Assembly (NCBI GenBank): GCA_003254925.1
Contig: QANZ01003284.1
Span: 1-64,000 of the forward strand
Source: Chamaecrista fasciculata
Lineage: Eukaryota > Streptophyta > Magnoliopsida > Fabales > Fabaceae
Length of the DNA: 64,000 nucleotides
Direction: 5' to 3'
The position numbers and the translations under genes were made by a program. This document shows, piece after piece, positions 45,123 to 57,223 of this stretch (within the stretch, counting starts at the first letter, position 1; each line of letters begins with the position of its first letter). The notes under the pieces are model-generated. The model worked only from the letters and a program-made list of their open reading frames with translations, had not been told where the DNA came from and searched no databases.

Positions 45123-47788
45123 GAGTAAGAGGGAGAAGAGTAAAGAGAGAAAGCGACAGTTTAAGCTAAAACCCTAAACAATGAAATCGTGTGAGAGAGG
45201 GAGGGACAAATATGAATGTGGTGGGTTTAGTACTTTATAGTGTTTGAAATCCGCGTAATTCCGGGTCGGGTTATATTCGGATCCAGGAGTCCAATTTGCA
45301 TTTGGTCTGGGCTCAACTGGGCTTCCCTTGAAAATTAAGAACAAGCTATTTACTAAAATTTCTGAAAATTTATTTTTAAGGTTTCCTGTTACTTTTAGAA
45401 AATATTTTCGATAAAATTATATTATACTCATTATAAATCATATTTTTTTTAATAAAAGTAAAATAAAAACAGCAATAGCAAACACACTATAAAGACTTTA
45501 TTTTCATGCCAAATTCTACCTTTTGGTTGATCCAAATTGGTTTCAAGAATCATAAATTGAAGGTTAAAATAAAAATATGAGGACTACAAAAAGCATTCAT
45601 AAAACTAGAAAAATAGACCCAAGTTAATCTTGGTAAAAACGTTACAAAACCAAAAGAGTGATTTAGCTCTATTTTGAATTCAATTGGGTCGTTTATATAC
45701 ACACATTATCAAACCAAAGACGGACATTCCCAAGGCTTGAAGGAGGATTGTGTGATGGTATGTGTTTGCTTATATACAGACAGTGAAATACAAAAGCGAG
45801 CTCAAAGTCCATGTGATAACAAACGTTTCTAATTGTTACTGATGTTGATGCTCCACAACTAATCATACCAGAGTGATGGCTCATAAAAGCCGAATGTGAT
45901 AGTGAAATTTGGCATTTGAAAGCAACATCACATTTTCCTTTTTTATTTTTATTTTTTAAAATTTTCTTCTTTTTTTTCCTGACTTAAAAAAAAAACAGTC
46001 AGATATATCTTTTGCTTTAATACACACCTCTAAAGTCGTGGGTCACAAAGACTATCTTAGATTGGTCCTTCCTTCTCTTCTTTCACTCTCTCTCTATCTC
46101 TCTCTCTCACACACACATTTGTGTTTACTTGTTGATTCTAACCATTCAAGTTTGTAAATTACAAAGAACCCAAAATAGAAAAAGTGTAAGAGTCAACAAA
46201 ATAGAGGTTAGTGGTAATCAATCATCATGGGTAAGCCAGAAAATTAAAACAAGTTAGAGGCCAGGTTTTAGAAAAGATTGATTTTTTTTTTTTAATTTGA
46301 TTCTTCCGAAATTTTCAGTTTAGTCTCTAAAAATATTCTTCAAAATTTCAATCAATGTAGTCCCTTTGGACATTTTTATTTTAAAATCAATGAGAGTTTC
46401 TATATTTGGCATTTTCTTTCAAAGCAACTAATTAAGCAAGTTAGGCGAAGCCAATTAATTTCCAAGGAAACCATAAGCTAAGTAAATGCTTGTTTAAATG
46501 TCGCCATTTTGAAAGAAATGCCATCAAAACAAGTACATGTCATGTGATAATAGTTACCTAAGAGGTTGAGAAAAATATGATCTTTTATAAATTAAATAAT
46601 AAATTATCTCTGAACATTCTTTTTTCCTCTCAAGATTTGGATGGGAATGGTTTAATTTTAGATTTGAGGGAAGGGAAGGCAGAGAGAGGAGCTAAGAAAA
46701 GCAAAAAAGAAATTCCATTAAGCACAAGAAACCAAGACAAGTATTTAAGTTTTGCATGGAGAGAAGAGCTTGGAATTCTAAAGATAGTTAGCCTATAAAG
46801 AAAGTGTTGGCTGCTACTGAGAACACAAAAGCAAGTTCTTGGTTGGTTTGTGTTTCTTATTCCCAAATTCTCTACTTTTAATGCCTTTTCTTCCTTCCCT
46901 CTCTACCCATTAGGCCAATACCACTCTTAATCTTTTCCTTCTGTTACCCATATCACCAACATAATTGGCCTCATCCTCTTCCTCTTCCTCTTATCTAAAT
47001 AAAGCAAACTACAAAATTTCCCATTAGAGTAAACTACAAATTTAGTCCCTTTAGTCCTTAGATATTTTGAAATGATTGATTTAGTCTTCTAATAATGGTC
47101 ATATAATCTAGAAATCAAAATGTTAGTTTACTCTTTTTCATTATTTTTCTTTTCCAAAACCCAAAGAAGAGAAAACATAAATCTTTTTGTTTTGGACTGA
47201 AATCACTCTTAAATGATATTTTTTTTACAGTGTCTTTGAGTACTTTAACTTGACAGGTGGGAAGTAGTGAGTGAGAGAGAAGGGAATCCAGAGAATCATT
47301 TTGCTGATTACTATGAATTAGCTTATTTTTCAGTTTATCAGGATAAGGTGCAAGCAAGGACATGTCAGCAAGGTTGGATGAGGTGGCAGGTTAATAAAGT
47401 GTTGAGGACAATGAGGATTCGGTCTTTGCTTGGTAAAAAAAAAGAGTAAGGCGAATGATAGGGATGTGGGGAAACTGAATGAAAAGATACTTGTCTTCCC
47501 AACGATTTTGTTTCCAATTAACACTTTTGTTCAAACCTGTCAGAGTCTTCTAAAACAGCCTTACTTATATATTTGCTTCTTCTCCATACCATAGCATGCT
47601 TATGATTGAGGTGAATCTTAAAACTTCCTTACTTCTTCTGCTCCTTCTCTCATGCTTTATGCTTTTACCCTTCCAAATCCCATAGAAGATAATATCACTT
47701 GGCTTTAGCTACCCTATCTCCTCTCTTCATTACTGCTTCAAACAAAGCAGCTTCCCTTCCTCTAATTTTTTTTCAGTAGCTTAGAAGC
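45123..47788. other. Intergenic between DOMINO1 and the CLE gene
   Basis: The divergent promoters of DOMINO1 (minus) and the CLE gene (plus) share this span. At 46,310-46,400 there is a TTTAGTCTCTAAAA fragment of a TTAGTCCC-type element. At about 47,026-47,140 a short element has AGAGTAAACTA...TTAGTTTACTC ends. ATGGGTAAG at 46,227 could be a splice donor of an untranslated exon, but nothing confirms it. The open frames at 46577-46798 and 47267-47449 are not supported. Confidence 0.4.
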
Positions 47789-48049
47789 ATGAATTTCTTC
47801 TTCACTTTCAGAGGCTTCTTTCTGTTGTTTTGTATTGGGATTTTAGCTTCTGAGCCACATAAAGTTTGCAGCCTAAGAAGCAAGGATCTTGCTCTGAGAA
47901 GTTTTCGTAGTCTAAAGGGTGTTGTTGCAACAGAGGATTTGAATACAAAGCTGGATTTTGCACCTGCACCTTCAATGACATTCGATCCTGATCAGTCAAA
48001 CAAAAGGGCAGTTCGAAAAGGATCAGACCCCATTCATAATAGAAGTTGA
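47789..48049 (+). CDS. CLE45: CLE peptide precursor (CLE45-like)
   Basis: A single-exon 86-residue protein. Residues about 1-21 are a hydrophobic signal peptide (FFFTFRGFFLLFCIGILA). A variable middle of about 50 residues follows. The CLE dodecapeptide is at 73-84, RAVRKGSDPIHN, followed by RS. Arg instead of Pro at position 4 and Ser instead of Pro at position 7 match the CLE45 peptide as I remember it (RRVRRGSDPIHN) rather than CLV3 or TDIF. CLE45 acts in the apoplast, where it is perceived by BAM3 and restrains protophloem differentiation. The basic residues before the motif (KR at 71-73) suit proteolytic release. CLE25/26-like peptides share DPIHN but keep a Pro at position 7, so CLE45 is the better match. 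Confidence 0.88.
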   Translation: MNFFFTFRGFFLLFCIGILASEPHKVCSLRSKDLALRSFRSLKGVVATEDLNTKLDFAPAPSMTFDPDQSNKRAVRKGSDPIHNRS

Positions 48050-48899
48050 CATGCTTGCGTGAGTATGTCTTTTACTATGCAGAAAACTCACAGGCCACAG
48101 TTATGTCATTCTTTGCTTAAAGGTTTCTGGAAGGAGGTTGGATTACTGTGAACCTATCTGTTAGCTGAAGCTCATCTTTTTGCTAGCATCAAGTATGATA
48201 ATCTTAGAGCCAATAGGTATTGACCAATAGCTAAACAGTTTATGATCATGTTAGGTGTCAAAATACAGAATATATAGTGCATTTTTCTGTTCTTTGGGGA
48301 AGTCTATATACATGTGGGTGTGTGTTCTTAGCTTTGGCGACTCTACCTTAGCTTTTCTCTAAACGGTCACAATAGTTGTTTTGTTCTTCAATATTACATG
48401 GAAATTTTATTATTTCACTCTTTTACCTGCTACATGCTGGCTTCTATGAGATCCTGATGCAGTTCCTACTTGAAAATCAAAAGTTTCTCCAGATTTTAAA
48501 TCTATGTTACGTTGAACCTTTTACTAAAATTCATATCAGCCGTACTTGAACAGTACATCAAACAATGCATAAAACTGCACACAAATCTACTGACAAAATC
48601 ACAAAATATATTTAAGGGAAAAAAATACTGGGTCTGTGTATAAGATTAACTAAAGAAATTATGATTCTAACAGGCCTAAGAGACAAGGACTGATGATCTT
48701 GGTCAACAATTTTTTTCAATATCCGGGATTCAAAAAGAATAAAAATGTTCACTTCTTCTTTTCTTTCTTTGCTTTTCCAAAACTAAAGCTACAACCAATC
48801 AAAAGGATTCAGTGCTTCAGAAAAACAATGAAAATTAAGCTGAAGGAACCTATACAAGCAAGCTCAACAAATGCCTCAACTTTTCATCATCTCTGCATT
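48050..48899. other. Spacer between CLE gene and GT47 gene
   Basis: The convergent 3' ends of the CLE gene (plus) and the GT47 gene (minus) meet here. No repeat or other gene is recognised; the frame at 48693-49025 runs partly antisense to the GT47 gene. Confidence 0.5.
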
Positions 48900-51470
48900 T
48901 CAGTGGGCCTTGACATGAAGCTGAGATCTCTCGTATCGCTTGTTCCTGTGCAAATCGAATTGCACCGAAGAAACCTTATGTGCAACTTCCTGCCAAACCA
49001 TATCCACAGCGTCCTGATGTTGTGATGGATACTGATACTCAAAGTGCCATGTAATCTCCTTTAGTCGTTCCCACATCTTGGTCCACCTCTCCGGCTTGAT
49101 TGAATGGAGCAGGTTCAGCAAGTAATCTTTTTTCACAGCATCTGAGGCACGAACAAATAAGCAGAATTCTGAGTAATCTAAGGCATCTTCGAATGGTAGC
49201 TCAATTTTATCGCTGATGATCACAGGAACACAGTGGCTTGCTATAGCATCAAAGAGACGATTGGAGGATGGAGTATCTCCAGCAACATTCAGGCAGAATT
49301 TGGATAAGGCCATTCCATGACTTGCTTCGTGTATCCCTTTTCCTTTAATGGTTCCAAAAGCAAAATGCACATCTTTCTCGTCTTTGAGAAGGTAATACAG
49401 TTCTTGGCGAATAGCTCCTCCCTGAAGAATTTCAACTTTAAAATCAGATTGATTCAAAAAAATAGACTCATCTGGCAGATCTAAAATTAGTAAACCATAA
49501 AATTGATATGGGGAAGTAATAAGACAAATGACATCCCCAACATGAGCATTAATTAATAGCAATCAATACTTCAATAGGGATCCCGAGTCAAATGCTTAAC
49601 CAGCACCTTCAGATGCTAAAGAAAATAAATCAATGAAATGATACCCAAATAAAAACATTCAAAGTACTTTTTGATGGCAGCAAGAAAATATAAAAGTTCT
49701 AGCACCACCTCTGAATTGAAAGCTTGTAGGCTACTAATAATGATTTAATCTGTGCTAACCTCAAGGCCCAGATAAATGTAAATACACAACCAATGCACAG
49801 TGGCCCATCAGAGTCATCGAAGTGATACCAGGATTCTTTTTTAAAAAAATTAAGTTCAATTAAAATAAGGGAATTCTCATGGATAGCATGGAAAAAACAA
49901 GAGACCCAGGGTGGCAAATTGGCAATGTCAAACTTACACCATCTTAGCACTTCAACTCAAAAGCTTAAATTGTTACAGACCATGAATAATCTTATTATAA
50001 TATCCAACAAAAATTAGGTAAATTCTGTGGATAACAATATTATCAATGTGTCAAGAAAACAAGAGGTGTACTTTCTGCCAATATGCCAAGAGCAAGAATT
50101 TGCTTTTCGTATATTTTGTGTCATATGAAACCCAACAAGGAAAATGAAGATTGTTGCCTTAAAGAACTAGGAATGATGGAATATGTATTTCAGTCCTCTA
50201 CTCTGAAAGGCGCTTAAGAAACTAAAAGCATCTTCCAAATCATGCCAGCACTCAATAAATAAAAGTGAAACAAACAAGTCTCTTACCAGTTTTAAATGAG
50301 CATCAAAATCAATTATCAATTAAGTCAGATACAAAACTACCAGCCAAGACCAGGGAAAACATTATAGCAAAAGTCAATACAAAAAAATTTTCATTAGAGC
50401 AAGTGATGCATTGAATAGATTAAAGAAGCATGGCAGATACTCACATCTTTCCTGTATATTGCTCCTTGAAAATACAAAAGGGTGGGACGCTGCTCGTATG
50501 AATATGATTTAGCTCTTGGTATAGTGTCTACAAGATGCTTATAAGGAGCTATAACATCTTTCTTAACATTTGCTATTTCAACAGGATACCTTCCGAAATC
50601 TGCAAGCACAAGAATTGCAGAACCCAACTTTCTTCTAGCATCCAGCATGCTGTTAGGATGGTGGGCTACAATGAGATGATCCTTCCCTCCTGACCGTTTC
50701 CATTCTTCCTGGCCCATTAGATACTCTACCAACTTATCTTGCAACCTTTTGTTAATACTAACCTTATCACTCTCTTGAAGCTTAGAGTTCCTGTTGTAAC
50801 TCAAGGAAGAGAAAAATGGAACAAAAATAACATCTGCTTGACTTGAATTCTGAACTCTAACTGCTGTGCAAGGTCGAACAACTTCTGCCGAGTTTGATGC
50901 TAGGAGATCAAGGGTGAGCCAGTATTCCGCACTGTGCTGCAAATTTAATCCACCTGGATATGGCGGGATATGTTTTAGGTTATCCACCATTGGCCATGTT
51001 TGGTTTTCACTTCCCTTCCAACCCAACATTCCAAAATGAAATTCAGGTGGCAAGTCATACATGAACACTCTCAAGAGAGCTCTGTTCGGGTCACAAGCTG
51101 TAATTCTCTGTTCTCTACTAGAGCTCTTCTCCTGGGTTGATTTTGAAACTTGACAATCCAATTCCCTGGGTCTATGATCATGAGTTATTTGATCTCCAGA
51201 AGGAAAAGGTTCCCTCTTGAAATTGGGATTTAAGTAAGATAATGTGTTATTGACAATAATATGCTCTAAAACTGATTTAGGTATCAATGAATGATCGCTA
51301 AACTGAAGGAGGAAAATTGAAGACATGACCAAAAGGAACATAGAAACCACAATTACACAAAATATAAACCTCGAGGGGACCATGCTCTTCTCTGACATTG
51401 TTGAAGGCCAAGAAGGAAAGAAAACTTCCTGGATTTCAGCAGATAGAAGAACAAACAAGACAGCTAGCAA
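48900..51470 (-). CDS. Exostosin-family (GT47) Golgi glycosyltransferase
   Basis: Two exons, 51470-50445 and 49421-48900, join in phase 0 to give 515 residues across an intron of about 1.0 kb. A single membrane anchor at about residues 34-57 predicts a type II Golgi protein. The exostosin domain starts near residue 130 (LLRVFMYDLPPEFHFGML). It includes ADVIFVPFFSSLSYN, GGKDHLIVAHHPNSM and LADFGRYPVEIANVKKDV, and in exon 2 the nucleotide-sugar region KFCLNVAGDTPSSNRLFDAI with CVPVIISDKIELPFEDALDY. The enzyme probably adds a sugar to a wall polysaccharide; it resembles the ARAD arabinosyltransferase group, and At1g74680-type proteins as I remember them. Substrate is not predictable. The ATG at 51398 (MSEKSMVPSRF) is an alternative start giving 491 residues. 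Confidence 0.92.
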
Positions 51471-52923
51471 GCAGCAGAAAATTCAAGTTATTGAAGGGTG
51501 TGATCTGTGAAACTGCTTACACAAAGTAGAGGCTTTCAATAGAGTGGGTGATGGCTTAACAATGAGACCTGTTTAATTAGAGTCCCCTTTAATGCGAATG
51601 GACCTAACCCTTTAATGGCTCGTAAAAGGTTAAACCTTGTACGTTTCAGTGATGATGATTTCTAGCAGCACATTCAGAATAACTTGCCAGAAAAAAGCAC
51701 AATGGGAAGAAATCTATACTGTTTTCAATCTCTAAAGGAAGAATAATCAGAACCAGAGACAAATGTTCAACCAAAAAAATAAAACCTTGAAGAACTAAAC
51801 TAGAACTCTAAATATTCTCAGCTGAAAGTAAGCACCTAATCAGACAACAAGCTCTAAAGACTGAAGCTATCGCAATCATAGCAAACCTAAGAAATCTTTT
51901 CGAGAGAGATTAAATGCAAAAATTGGAATGTGGGTATCGAAGAATTAATCACCAGAAGAAGCTGCAGAGCACAAACTCGCAAGAAGAAGAGCACATGGTG
52001 GTCATCTTCAACCGCGAAACCCCATTGGCTTGTTTCAGAGACAAGGAAGAGGAAAAGGAAAAGACTTTTTGGCTTTTGCACGAAGGTGCAGACTGCAGAG
52101 GCGATAAGCGAGATAAATGCTCAATATTTATTCTCTAGTGTTTGGCTTTCTTAAGGATTTTAACAACCCATTAAGAAAGTTATTTAATTCTTATTTTCGG
52201 CTCTTCTTTGCTGAATTTTCGGAAAAAGATAAATCTCTGTCGGCGTTATTTCGGATTATCAATCTCTCTCTGATACGATATCTATCCTGGAGTTTTAATT
52301 TAAAAACAAAAATCTGATTTTAAAGTTGATCCTGGCACTCTGCAAGTAAAAGTACTTTTGATTATGAGTAATTTCTTTTCTTTTCTTTTTATAATTGTAC
52401 TTGTAATTGTTTCAAATTTAATAAACACTGTTTAAAATTTGAAAACAATGCAATTAGCCAATTAGAATTAGGTCTTCTGCAAGTAAAAGTTTGAATTTTG
52501 AGAATATATAGAGTGCCCCTATCCAATAATTTTCGGGAGTAAAGTTACAAATATTGATTTGCACTTAGTAATTAGGAGTTTGGAAGATAATCTACTAATT
52601 CAAATTTCAAAGTTGTTTCTTATTATATTATATGGGGTAAATTCAAAATTACACGTCATTTTTATAGAAATAGATTTACATTAAAAAAATTTTAAACATA
52701 AAATATCTAAAATACTTTGAGAGATAACATTATATTATTTTTAGATATCTTTATCATATAAATTATAAACACAAAAATATTGCACTTAAAATTTATCAAA
52801 GTATAATTCATGCTTTATTATCGAGAAAATGAGCATCGCTTATATTTTATTTTTAAAGAATATATATTTTCACGGTGTAATTTAATCATTTTTTTTACAA
52901 TTTAATCATTTTTTTAGTTTATT
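51471..52923. other. Upstream flank of the GT47 gene
   Basis: This contains the GT47 leader and promoter (minus strand), perhaps with a 5'-UTR intron near 51,500-52,100. The frames at 51887-52154 look like chance. AT-rich sequence follows to the first Helitron. Confidence 0.4.
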
Positions 52924-53259
52924 TCTTATATTATATGATTCCACCTCTTATGGTTGGTCAAAAATAGTGAATTAAAAAATTAAAAAAAAAAATCATCATT
53001 CTCTCTCCCCACTCACTCTCTCCACTTTTTTTAAAAAATAAATGAATTAAAAAAATATAAAAAATAATTAAAAATTAAAAATGCCACCACTCTCCCCCCA
53101 CTCACTCTCCCCATATGAGGTAATTTCAAATTGGTCCTAAATATTTTATATTTTCTCAAATTGGTCTCAAACTTACTCTTTTATCAATATAAAAATTTAA
53201 TATAATCTTCAACTTTAAATCAATTCAAACGTTACATAACGGGCACGCCAAGCCCCTAG
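52924..53259 (+). mobile_element. Mini-Helitron 1 (first of a head-to-tail pair)
   Basis: It begins TCTTATATTATATGATTCC, as do its relatives, and ends GGGCACGCCAAGCCCCTAG followed by T. CTAG is the Helitron CTRR terminus. The terminal hairpin is partly decayed. There is no target duplication, as expected of rolling-circle transposition, and no coding sequence. It abuts Helitron 2 directly. Confidence 0.7.
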
Positions 53260-53584
53260 TTATATTATATGGCTCTACCTTTTTATAGTTAGTCAAAATT
53301 ATTGAATTAAAAAAAGAAAAAGAAATTACCCACTTTCCTCTAACCCACGGTTCTCTCGCCCCAAACAAGTTACTTTTGATTTTCATTAATATTTTAAACT
53401 CCATAAAAAAGTGTAAATTACACTTTGGTAATCTATGGTGTGGTCATATTTTACTTTAGTACTCGGTGATTTAAAAAGTAACACTTTGGTACCTTGTGAT
53501 ATTCTCTCTTAACAAATTATTTTTAAATAATTTTATATTTTACATACATATTTGCGTGTCCGTTAGGGTACGCAAAGCCTCTAG
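53260..53584 (+). mobile_element. Mini-Helitron 2 (second of the pair)
   Basis: It starts TTATATTATATGGCTCTACC directly after the CTAG of Helitron 1. It ends with the hairpin GCGTGTCCGTTAGGGTACGC and then AAAGCCTCTAG at 53584, followed by T. A fragment of the family A palindromic element lies inside at 53411-53519. Confidence 0.72.
53411..53519. mobile_element. Family A MITE fragment inside Helitron 2
   Basis: GTGTAAATTACACTTTGG and CACTTTGGTACCTTGTG modules match the left arm of the elements at 39-436 and 36443-36868. The right arm is absent. Confidence 0.7.
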
Positions 53585-54880
53585 TATTATTTATGGATGG
53601 ATGCCATTCTTTTTAAGTCTCTTTTTCTTTTAGATAAATGATAATGAGCCACCACTAAAATAGACTAGTGGGCCATTTTTATTTTTATTTTTACCTAATT
53701 TGTTTTATATTTGCGGATTTTTCCATTCACCTATCAAAATGAAGCATATTTCACAAGTTGATGAGTTTGTTAAGCAACCTAAATGATCATAAATAATCAA
53801 GTTTTGTTGTGAGGAATCTTTTTAACTCTTCTTTTTGGGTCTTGAGAGGACGTCAGTAATCACTAATCACATTGTCTATTTCACTTAATGTCGTGCGTAT
53901 GAATGAGTCATTTCTTGTTTTGTTTGGTCAATAAGTACTTTCAGGACCTACCAAAAATGGCACCTGTTCTGTTTATGGCCCAAGTTTTCAAAGACTTTAT
54001 TGTGGGCTTCAAAATATACATACTTCGATTAGTCCAGTCTAATAAAAATTGAATAGTTCAAAGATAGAAACTCAAATAAATGAGTCCATTTTTCCCAAAA
54101 CTCAAATAAGTTTGGGTTGGGTATAGCCCGTAAGCTAAGCCCATTCTTATTTTTATATTATTATATATTTAATAAATAAGAAATCAGATATTTAGATTCT
54201 TTTAATTATTAGGTTATATTATATTTTGATATTTTTTTTGGTATAAATTCTCAAGTTCGAATCTAAAACTCTTATTTATGATATGATTTATCATGTTTAT
54301 GAGCGTAAATTTTTTTTTGTCTGAAACATAATTCATTTAAAGTAAGGTAAAACCTAACACAATACAAACGAAAACAAAGTAAAATAAACAGCATCACTAG
54401 ACATGATATAATTAACGAAGGTGGGGGTTTACAACCCCCCCAATTTATTATGTTTAATTGTTGTTTTAAATTATACAAAAAAAACATAAGAAAACAAAAT
54501 TCAAAAAGTTTTTTTTTTCAAAATAGAATAAAAAAAAAATTTTAAATGGGTCAGCGATAAGAATGTACACATTTTTATGTAACAAAGAGGTAGTAGGCCC
54601 AACTCAAATAAAAACAAGCTTAATTAGACTCTAACTTATATAAATAATGGGCCAAAATCTTATTTTAATCCCTAAAATTTACCTTAAATTCCAATTCGGT
54701 CCTTAATTTTTTTTGTTCCGTTTCGGTCATTAATATTTCTTATAAGTTTCACAATTGATCCCTAACTATTGAATATAGTCATACATCTTCCATATTCAAA
54801 TCTAAATACCATTAAATTAGAGTTCTAAGTCAAATTTGATGAGTTATTTTTTTTGTTTATTCAGAATGGTGACAGTATTG
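53585..54880. other. Intergenic, AT-rich
   Basis: At about 54,650-54,780 there is a single arm of a TTTCGGTCC/AATTCGGTCC-style element (TTTTAATCCCTAAAATTT, GTTCCGTTTCGGTC). No gene is seen. Confidence 0.45.
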
Positions 54881-55099
54881 AAGAAATGATTTTCTGTAAT
54901 TGAATGAACTGAGTACAAGAGTGTATATATATATAGAGTTTGATACAAGGTGAGAGATAGAAAATGGAATAGCAAACACTAACAACTTGACTCAACTACT
55001 AACTAACTTCGGTTGAGTCGAGCTTGAAGAGGAATGATCCAGTGTGTCGCAGAGTACACTCTTGTACTCAGTTCATTCAATTACAGAAAATCATTTCTT
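54881..55099. repeat. Perfect 45-bp inverted repeat with LTR-like core
   Basis: Positions 54881-54925 and 55055-55099 are exact reverse complements (core GAATGAACTGAGTACAAGAG), separated by 129 bp. Read on the minus strand, the block carries a CTATATATATACAC TATA box followed by TTGTACTCAGTTCATTC, the style of a Copia LTR. It may be a rearranged LTR relic. Confidence 0.75.
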
Positions 55100-55563
55100 G
55101 TACTCAGTTCATTCAATTTTAGTTCTAACCTCAAACAACTGAGTACTCAGTTTACATAATGATTTTTTGTATAGTTCATAATTATAGTTCTAACCTCAAA
55201 CAAATATTATTGCAATATACCAATTAATTTTGTCCAACATAAGACTTGTATATCATAAAGAATAATTGGTGTGTGATTTAAACTATGATATATTGCAATA
55301 GAGTAACCTGTTTGATCTGAGATTAATTACTTCATAATTGGTGTGTGATTTAAACTATGCTGATATAATATACCAATATAATTATCATAAAGAATATACC
55401 AATTATCTTCTCTTAATGCTGATATATAATTGGTGTGTGATTTAAACTATGAGAAGAGCACATCGATCTCAAGAGAGTAACCTGTTTGATCTGTGATTAA
55501 TTACTTCATAATTATAGTTCTAATTAATTTTGTCCAACATAAGACTTGTATATCATAAAGAAT
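55097..55563. repeat. Patchwork of shuffled short duplications
   Basis: AATTGGTGTGTGATTTAAAC occurs three times (55264, 55336, 55428). A 40-bp block with AACCTGTTTGATCTG and TTAATTACTTCATAATT occurs at 55300 and 55474. A 42-bp block starting AATTAATTTTGTCC occurs at 55222 and 55522, exactly 300 bp apart. TTCATAATTATAGTTCTAA occurs at 55175 and 55505. The blocks are in differing order, so this is not a simple tandem array. Confidence 0.85.
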
Positions 55564-55718
55564 GGCCCTAGCTACTCACTTTTTGTTTTGAGAGTCCGCA
55601 ACGTCACACGTGCTTAAAATTAATGAATTAGTTAGTTGTGTCAGTGTGTGTCCATGTGAATATTATATGTGCGTGTGTGTTTCATTGATCCCACGATGTT
55701 TAGTTGTTTATATTGCAT

Positions 55719-55751
<33 letters not shown>

Positions 55752-56956
55752 TCATATATATGTTTTTTTGCTGTCTTAATTATCTTTTTTGCTGTCCTGC
55801 ATTCAGATCATAAACTACAAAAAGTGGGCGACACAATATATTCCTTCTAACTGCAAAGACAGCTTAGACAGCTACATGTTAAGATATATATATATATATA
55901 TATGTCAGAAGCAGGGAATATATATATATATGTATATATCTCAGATATGGGATTGCATTGTAATTATTAATGAATGAAGGACGACACTATTAATTAGGAT
56001 ATTATTGATGCAGAATATGTCTAACTTGACCTTCCCAATATGAACGGAAAAAAAATAATTAACAACATCCAAAAATCCATGTCTATAGGTACTAGGTACT
56101 ACACTTAGCTTTAAGCACATACTTGTACTACACATATGAAATTTAATTGGGAATTTCTGTTGAAACAATAGTATTTTTTTTTTCAAGCATTACCCAATTT
56201 AATTAGCATATAATACAATGCTAGCTAGTGCAAATTTGCAAAAAATTGATACTTCCTGCCCTATTTTCTACAGCAGCATGATATGACACAATCAATCCAA
56301 AAATAGCTTGAAACCTCGCAATAACATTTAAAATTATGTATATACACTTCTATATATATATATATATATATTTATTTCAAGCTTCCTACCATTTAATTAG
56401 TAATGTCATGCAATGTTCAATTATTAATTTGTAAGTCAAGATCAGAGAGAGTAAATAAAGCATAGCGGCAAATAAAATATATCTATATTCTATAACAGAA
56501 ATTCTCATTATTTAATTACTTAAATAGCTCATGTTGTTAAGTATACATACTGCAGATGGGAAGTTTTTATTATGATTATTATTATTTCTATATTTGCCTT
56601 TTCTCAAGTTATTAATTTATATTTTCATATATATATAGGACATACATGACTCAAAAAATTAAGGAGGTTTATATGTATGTGCTTTTCATGAGATTGCAAC
56701 ACCAAAGGAGATATATGCAACTTCATCTTTTCCAGACATGGCACAGACAAATATTATTAAGACCACCTAATTAGGGAACTGATCACATGAATTTTGCAAA
56801 CTTTAATTTCTTGAAGGACCCTACAATAACATATATGCATATATATAGCCCTATACGAAGCAAAGGTAGTGTGACTTATATAGGTTACTAGCTAATTGAT
56901 TACATTTATGTCTGCCATATAGCTAATTGCCCAGGCAACTCACCAAATAAAGAGTA
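55564..56956. other. Intergenic with microsatellites
   Basis: CA/TA runs lie at about 55,720-55,760, 55,884-55,903 and 56,353-56,372. No gene is supported; the frames here follow the dinucleotide runs. Confidence 0.45.
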
Positions 56957-57221
56957 CTTCCTCTGGTTTCTGGTGTTTTAGAAAATTATTTTCGTTCCAA
57001 AATATCTGATTTTTATAAATTCAAGAGAGCATTAATTATTTTTTTACCATTCTACCCCTATTAAATATAGTAGAGTCATAAATGTATAAACATTTTCCAA
57101 GTAATTTAATAGGGATAGTTTAGTCATTTTACTTCATTTTTCTCTTCATTCTATATTGGCTAATCATTTCCTTAATCTGTGTGTAGAAACCTTAAACACC
57201 AGATATATAGAACGGAGGGAG
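56957..57221. mobile_element. Stowaway-type MITE (Tc1/mariner)
   Basis: The left end CTTCCTCTGGTTTCTGG pairs with the right end AACGGAGGGAG, and TA dinucleotides flank both sides (56955-56956 and 57222-57223). GGAGGGAGTA is the classic Stowaway terminus. Size is 265 bp. A shorter relative lies at 61682-61925. Confidence 0.8.
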
Positions 57222-57223
57222 TA

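Noticed and set aside
43435-45177. Plus-strand frames over DOMINO1
   Set aside because: Antisense shadows of DOMINO1 exons.
46190-46260. ATGGGTAAG after a CT-rich leader as the first exon of a gene
   Set aside because: The frame ends after five codons, and no downstream exon could be matched by phase or motif.
55264-55563. CRISPR-like array from the repeated AATTGGTGTGTGATTTAAAC block
   Set aside because: Plant nuclear DNA, irregular spacing, and 'spacers' that themselves repeat; a rearrangement patchwork fits better.
56700-56725. miR399-like phrase ACCAAAGGAGATATATGCAA
   Set aside because: Only part of the miR399 sequence matches and no complementary star arm was found nearby.
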